DNA of 64,000 bases from an uncultured Prevotellaceae bacterium. Lineage in GTDB: Bacteria; Bacteroidota; Bacteroidia; Bacteroidales; Bacteroidaceae. The first letter of the stretch is position 1, and each line of letters starts with the position of its first letter. The stretch spans positions 1 to 64,000 of the forward strand of contig CACXTX010000008.1 in assembly GCA_902770635.1 (NCBI GenBank), given 5' to 3'. The position numbers were made by a program, and so were the translations under genes. Under the pieces are notes generated by a model that saw only the letters and a program-made list of their open reading frames with translations, was not told the origin of the DNA and did not search any database. Positions 62,575-64,000 of this stretch are shown here, in pieces.

Positions 62575-62826
62575 TTACAGCTTGTTGATGTGCTGGCAGA
62601 GGCTTGACTTCAAGTTTGCAGCCTTGTTCTTGTGGATAATGTTGGTCTTAGCCAGCTTGTCCAACATCTTCTGTACTTTAGGATAGAGAGCTACAGCCTC
62701 GTCCTTGTTAGTCATTGCACGGAGCTTGCGAACAGCGTTACGCATGGTCTTTGCATAATAGCGGTTGTGCAGTGCCTTTTTCTTGTCCTGACGAATTCTC
62801 TTCAGGGATGACTTGTGATTTGCCAT
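62575..62826 (-). CDS. rpsT: 30S ribosomal protein S20
   Basis: 83 aa, the standard size. It has the S20 basic N-terminus ([20 protein letters not shown]) and helical bundle ([37 protein letters not shown]). It binds 16S rRNA. A long structured leader with alternative pairings lies upstream (62883-63040). Confidence 0.97.
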   Translation of the reverse strand: MANHKSSLKRIRQDKKKALHNRYYAKTMRNAVRKLRAMTNKDEAVALYPKVQKMLDKLAKTNIIHKNKAANLKSSLCQHINKL

Positions 62827-62882
62827 TTTTAATTTAATGATTTTAATGTTTAACTTAAAGCTTATGGGTCTTATGTCTGGAA

Positions 62883-63040
62883 GACAGCCCTGGGCGGGGT
62901 TTGACCCCCTCTGTCACCGTTCCCGTGAGGTAGCACATGGCTGTGCAGATGACAGATTTAAAATCGTGATTAAGCGAGTGCCATCAAGCTTGCTTGAATG
63001 GCCGAGCGTGAACGAGTTCAAGCCCGTGGCTTAATTACTC
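62883..63040 (-). other. Structured leader of rpsT with mutually exclusive stems
   Basis: Several complementary blocks compete. TCTGTCA (62910-62916) can pair with TGACAGA (62950-62956), or its CTGTC core (62911-62915) with GACAG at 62883-62887. GCTTGA (62992-62997) can pair with TCAAGC at 62984-62989 or at 63018-63023. ATTAAGC (62969-62975) pairs with GCTTAAT (63029-63035). GGGG-TTTGA-CCCC (62896-62908) and GCACA-TGGC-TGTGC (62933-62946) are simple hairpins. Such alternatives are what a regulatory leader shows, here perhaps for S20 autoregulation. No ORF explains it. Confidence 0.5.
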
Positions 63041-63089
63041 CTCTTTAGAGAATGAAAATCTCTCGTCCTAACCGATAGACGAAGGGACC
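63041..63089 (-). pseudogene. 5' half of tRNA-Glu(TTC), truncated in the variable loop
   Basis: Minus-strand sequence starting at 63089 has the acceptor strand GGTCCCT, a D arm (TCGTCTATCGGTTAGGACG) and a perfect anticodon arm AGAGA-TTTTCAT-TCTCT with anticodon TTC. It then diverges: after AAAGAGG there is no T arm, no 3' acceptor strand and no CCA. It cannot make a working tRNA. The complete part is preceded by a -7 box at 63110-63117. Confidence 0.75.
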
Positions 63090-63109
63090 ATCGCCATTTT
63101 TAGCGGGTG

Positions 63110-63117
63110 CAAAGGTA
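63110..63117 (-). promoter_or_regulatory. -7 box in front of the tRNA-Glu fragment and rpsT
   Basis: TACCTTTG on the minus strand. The -33 position lies in a heptanucleotide array and has no TTTG. A transcript from here would read through the tRNA fragment and the structured leader to rpsT. Confidence 0.5.
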
Positions 63118-63127
63118 CATATAAAAA

Positions 63128-63158
63128 ATGAGAAATGAGAAATGAGAAATGAGAAATT
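63128..63158. repeat. Heptanucleotide array (ATGAGAA) upstream of the rpsT promoter
   Basis: Four perfect units of ATGAGAA from 63128 to 63155, ending in ATTG. The rest of the gap to recO (63159-63245) is A/T-rich and shows no gene. Confidence 0.85.
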
Positions 63159-63245
63159 GTTTCCAAGCTATTAATATTTAACAAATTTTTGCATATTAAT
63201 GACTAAATTTCCCTAAACTCTAAACACAAAACTCTCGACTTTTCG

Positions 63246-63253
63246 TACCTTTG
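63246..63253 (+). promoter_or_regulatory. -7 box of recO
   Basis: TACCTTTG, 5 nt before the GTG start of recO, so a leaderless transcript is predicted. No clear -33. Confidence 0.55.
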
Positions 63254-63258
63254 CAGTC

Positions 63259-63987
63259 GTGTTAGTGAAAACGGAAGCCATCGTGCTACATTCATTGAAG
63301 TATGGTGAGTCGAAAATCATCGTCGATATGTTCACTCGCGAGGCGGGTCGGCTGGCTTTTGTCGTGCCTATCCCCAAGACTTCCAAATCACACCTGAAGA
63401 AGCAGTACTTCCAACCGATGACTTTGTTGGAGATAGAAGGAGATATTCGTCAAAATGTGCAACTGCAGAAGTTGAAGGATGCGCGTATATTGACTGCTTA
63501 CACCTCCATTCCTTTCTCTCCAGAGAAATTAGCTTTGGCATTTTTTGTTGCTGAATTTCTCTATCATGCCTTGCGCTCTGAGCAACAGAATGTGCCCCTC
63601 TTTTCCTATATTTGTAGTTCCATGCTGTGGCTTGATATGGCAACGGGCAGCTATGCCAACTTTCACCTTACCTTCCTGATGCACCTCTCGCGCTTTCTGG
63701 GCTTCTATCCTAATTTGGAGGTGAGTGACGAATGGAATATGATGTTCGACTTGCGCGAGGGCCGTTTCTGCACTTCCGCTCCTACCCACCGCGACTTCCT
63801 GCAACCTGACGAGGCGCGACTCATCCATCTCATGATGCGAATGGACTTCCCCACGATGCACCTCTATCGCCTCAGTCGAATGGAACGCAACCGTATTGTC
63901 GATGTGCTGTTGCAATATTATCGTCTGCACATTCCCCAGTTCCCTGAGCTGAAAAGCCTCAGTGTGCTGCAAGAGTTATGGGCTTAA
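63259..63987 (+). CDS. recO: DNA repair protein RecO
   Basis: 242 aa from a GTG start. The N-terminal OB domain begins VKTEAIVLHSLKYGESKIIV and contains MFTREAGRLAFVVP; the C-terminal helical part follows. The usual zinc-finger cysteines of some RecOs are not present, as common in Bacteroidetes. RecO loads RecA together with RecR. The start was chosen because the -7 box is immediately upstream and the alignment-like opening fits. Confidence 0.93.
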   Translation: MLVKTEAIVLHSLKYGESKIIVDMFTREAGRLAFVVPIPKTSKSHLKKQYFQPMTLLEIEGDIRQNVQLQKLKDARILTAYTSIPFSPEKLALAFFVAEFLYHALRSEQQNVPLFSYICSSMLWLDMATGSYANFHLTFLMHLSRFLGFYPNLEVSDEWNMMFDLREGRFCTSAPTHRDFLQPDEARLIHLMMRMDFPTMHLYRLSRMERNRIVDVLLQYYRLHIPQFPELKSLSVLQELWA

Positions 63988-64000
63988 AGTAACTCTGGTA

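Noticed and set aside
62837..63034. 65-aa frame in the rpsT leader
   Set aside because: No similarity, wrong strand for rpsT, and the region is better explained as structured RNA.
62883..63089. Group I intron within tRNA-Glu
   Set aside because: I looked for a 3' exon completing the T arm and acceptor; GGGGTCAAACCCC and AGGGC fail to restore pairing with GGTCCCT, and no group I core was recognised.

Overview
The window reads as the chromosome of a Prevotella-like member of the Bacteroidales, probably from gut or rumen. Grounds: SusC/SusD pairs, lipoproteins with Bacteroidetes lipoboxes, promoters of the TTTG-N19/20-TAnnTTTG type, no strong Shine-Dalgarno sites, and the housekeeping order gyrB / rpsT / tRNA-Glu remnant / recO. 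Species cannot be fixed from sequence alone.

Layout. 1-29.2 kb is a pectin-degradation region: a PL1 pectate lyase; a TonB receptor + DUF4249 pair; a SusC/SusD operon (7.3-15.3 kb) with a secreted TIM-barrel protein and a frameshifted glycan-binding lipoprotein; and an opposing operon (29.2-15.3 kb) with GH2, GH106, a SASA-type esterase, a second GH2, a membrane propeller-AraC regulator and a dienelactone-hydrolase-like esterase. Rhamnosidase plus galactosidase-like GH2 enzymes point to rhamnogalacturonan. 29.5-35.8 kb holds a TPR histidine kinase with LytTR regulator, a thioredoxin-fold lipoprotein lacking CxxC, radC, a GT2 and efp. 36-41 kb is a housekeeping run (rpmH, PASTA protein, rluD, ddl, acyltransferase, NigD-like). 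40.9-44.3 kb pairs a GH67 alpha-glucuronidase with a binding-protein histidine kinase. 44.4-49.2 kb is a split transketolase + FGGY kinase + fucose-isomerase-like operon that fits D-apiose catabolism, apiose being a rhamnogalacturonan-II sugar. 49.3-58.2 kb contains two SpoIIE/PP2C phosphatases, rnhB, a probable small RNA, a MATE transporter fused to an RsbW-like ATPase, and gpmI. 58.2-64 kb has ung, a DUF3109 protein, an AraC regulator, gyrB, rpsT, a tRNA-Glu fragment and recO.

Three non-coding themes stand out. (1) Arrays of 3-5 heptanucleotide units of several different sequences recur at about ten places: in frame inside three CDSs, over start codons, and in promoters. (2) A family of palindromic elements carries the -7 promoter box in its right arm, is stacked at exactly 85-bp intervals, and lies as a large inverted repeat around a 3.4-kb segment. 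(3) Several genes start 4-6 nt after the -7 box, predicting leaderless mRNAs. The most novel protein system is the MATE-RsbW fusion near two SpoIIE phosphatases, which suggests partner-switching signalling tied to a transporter.
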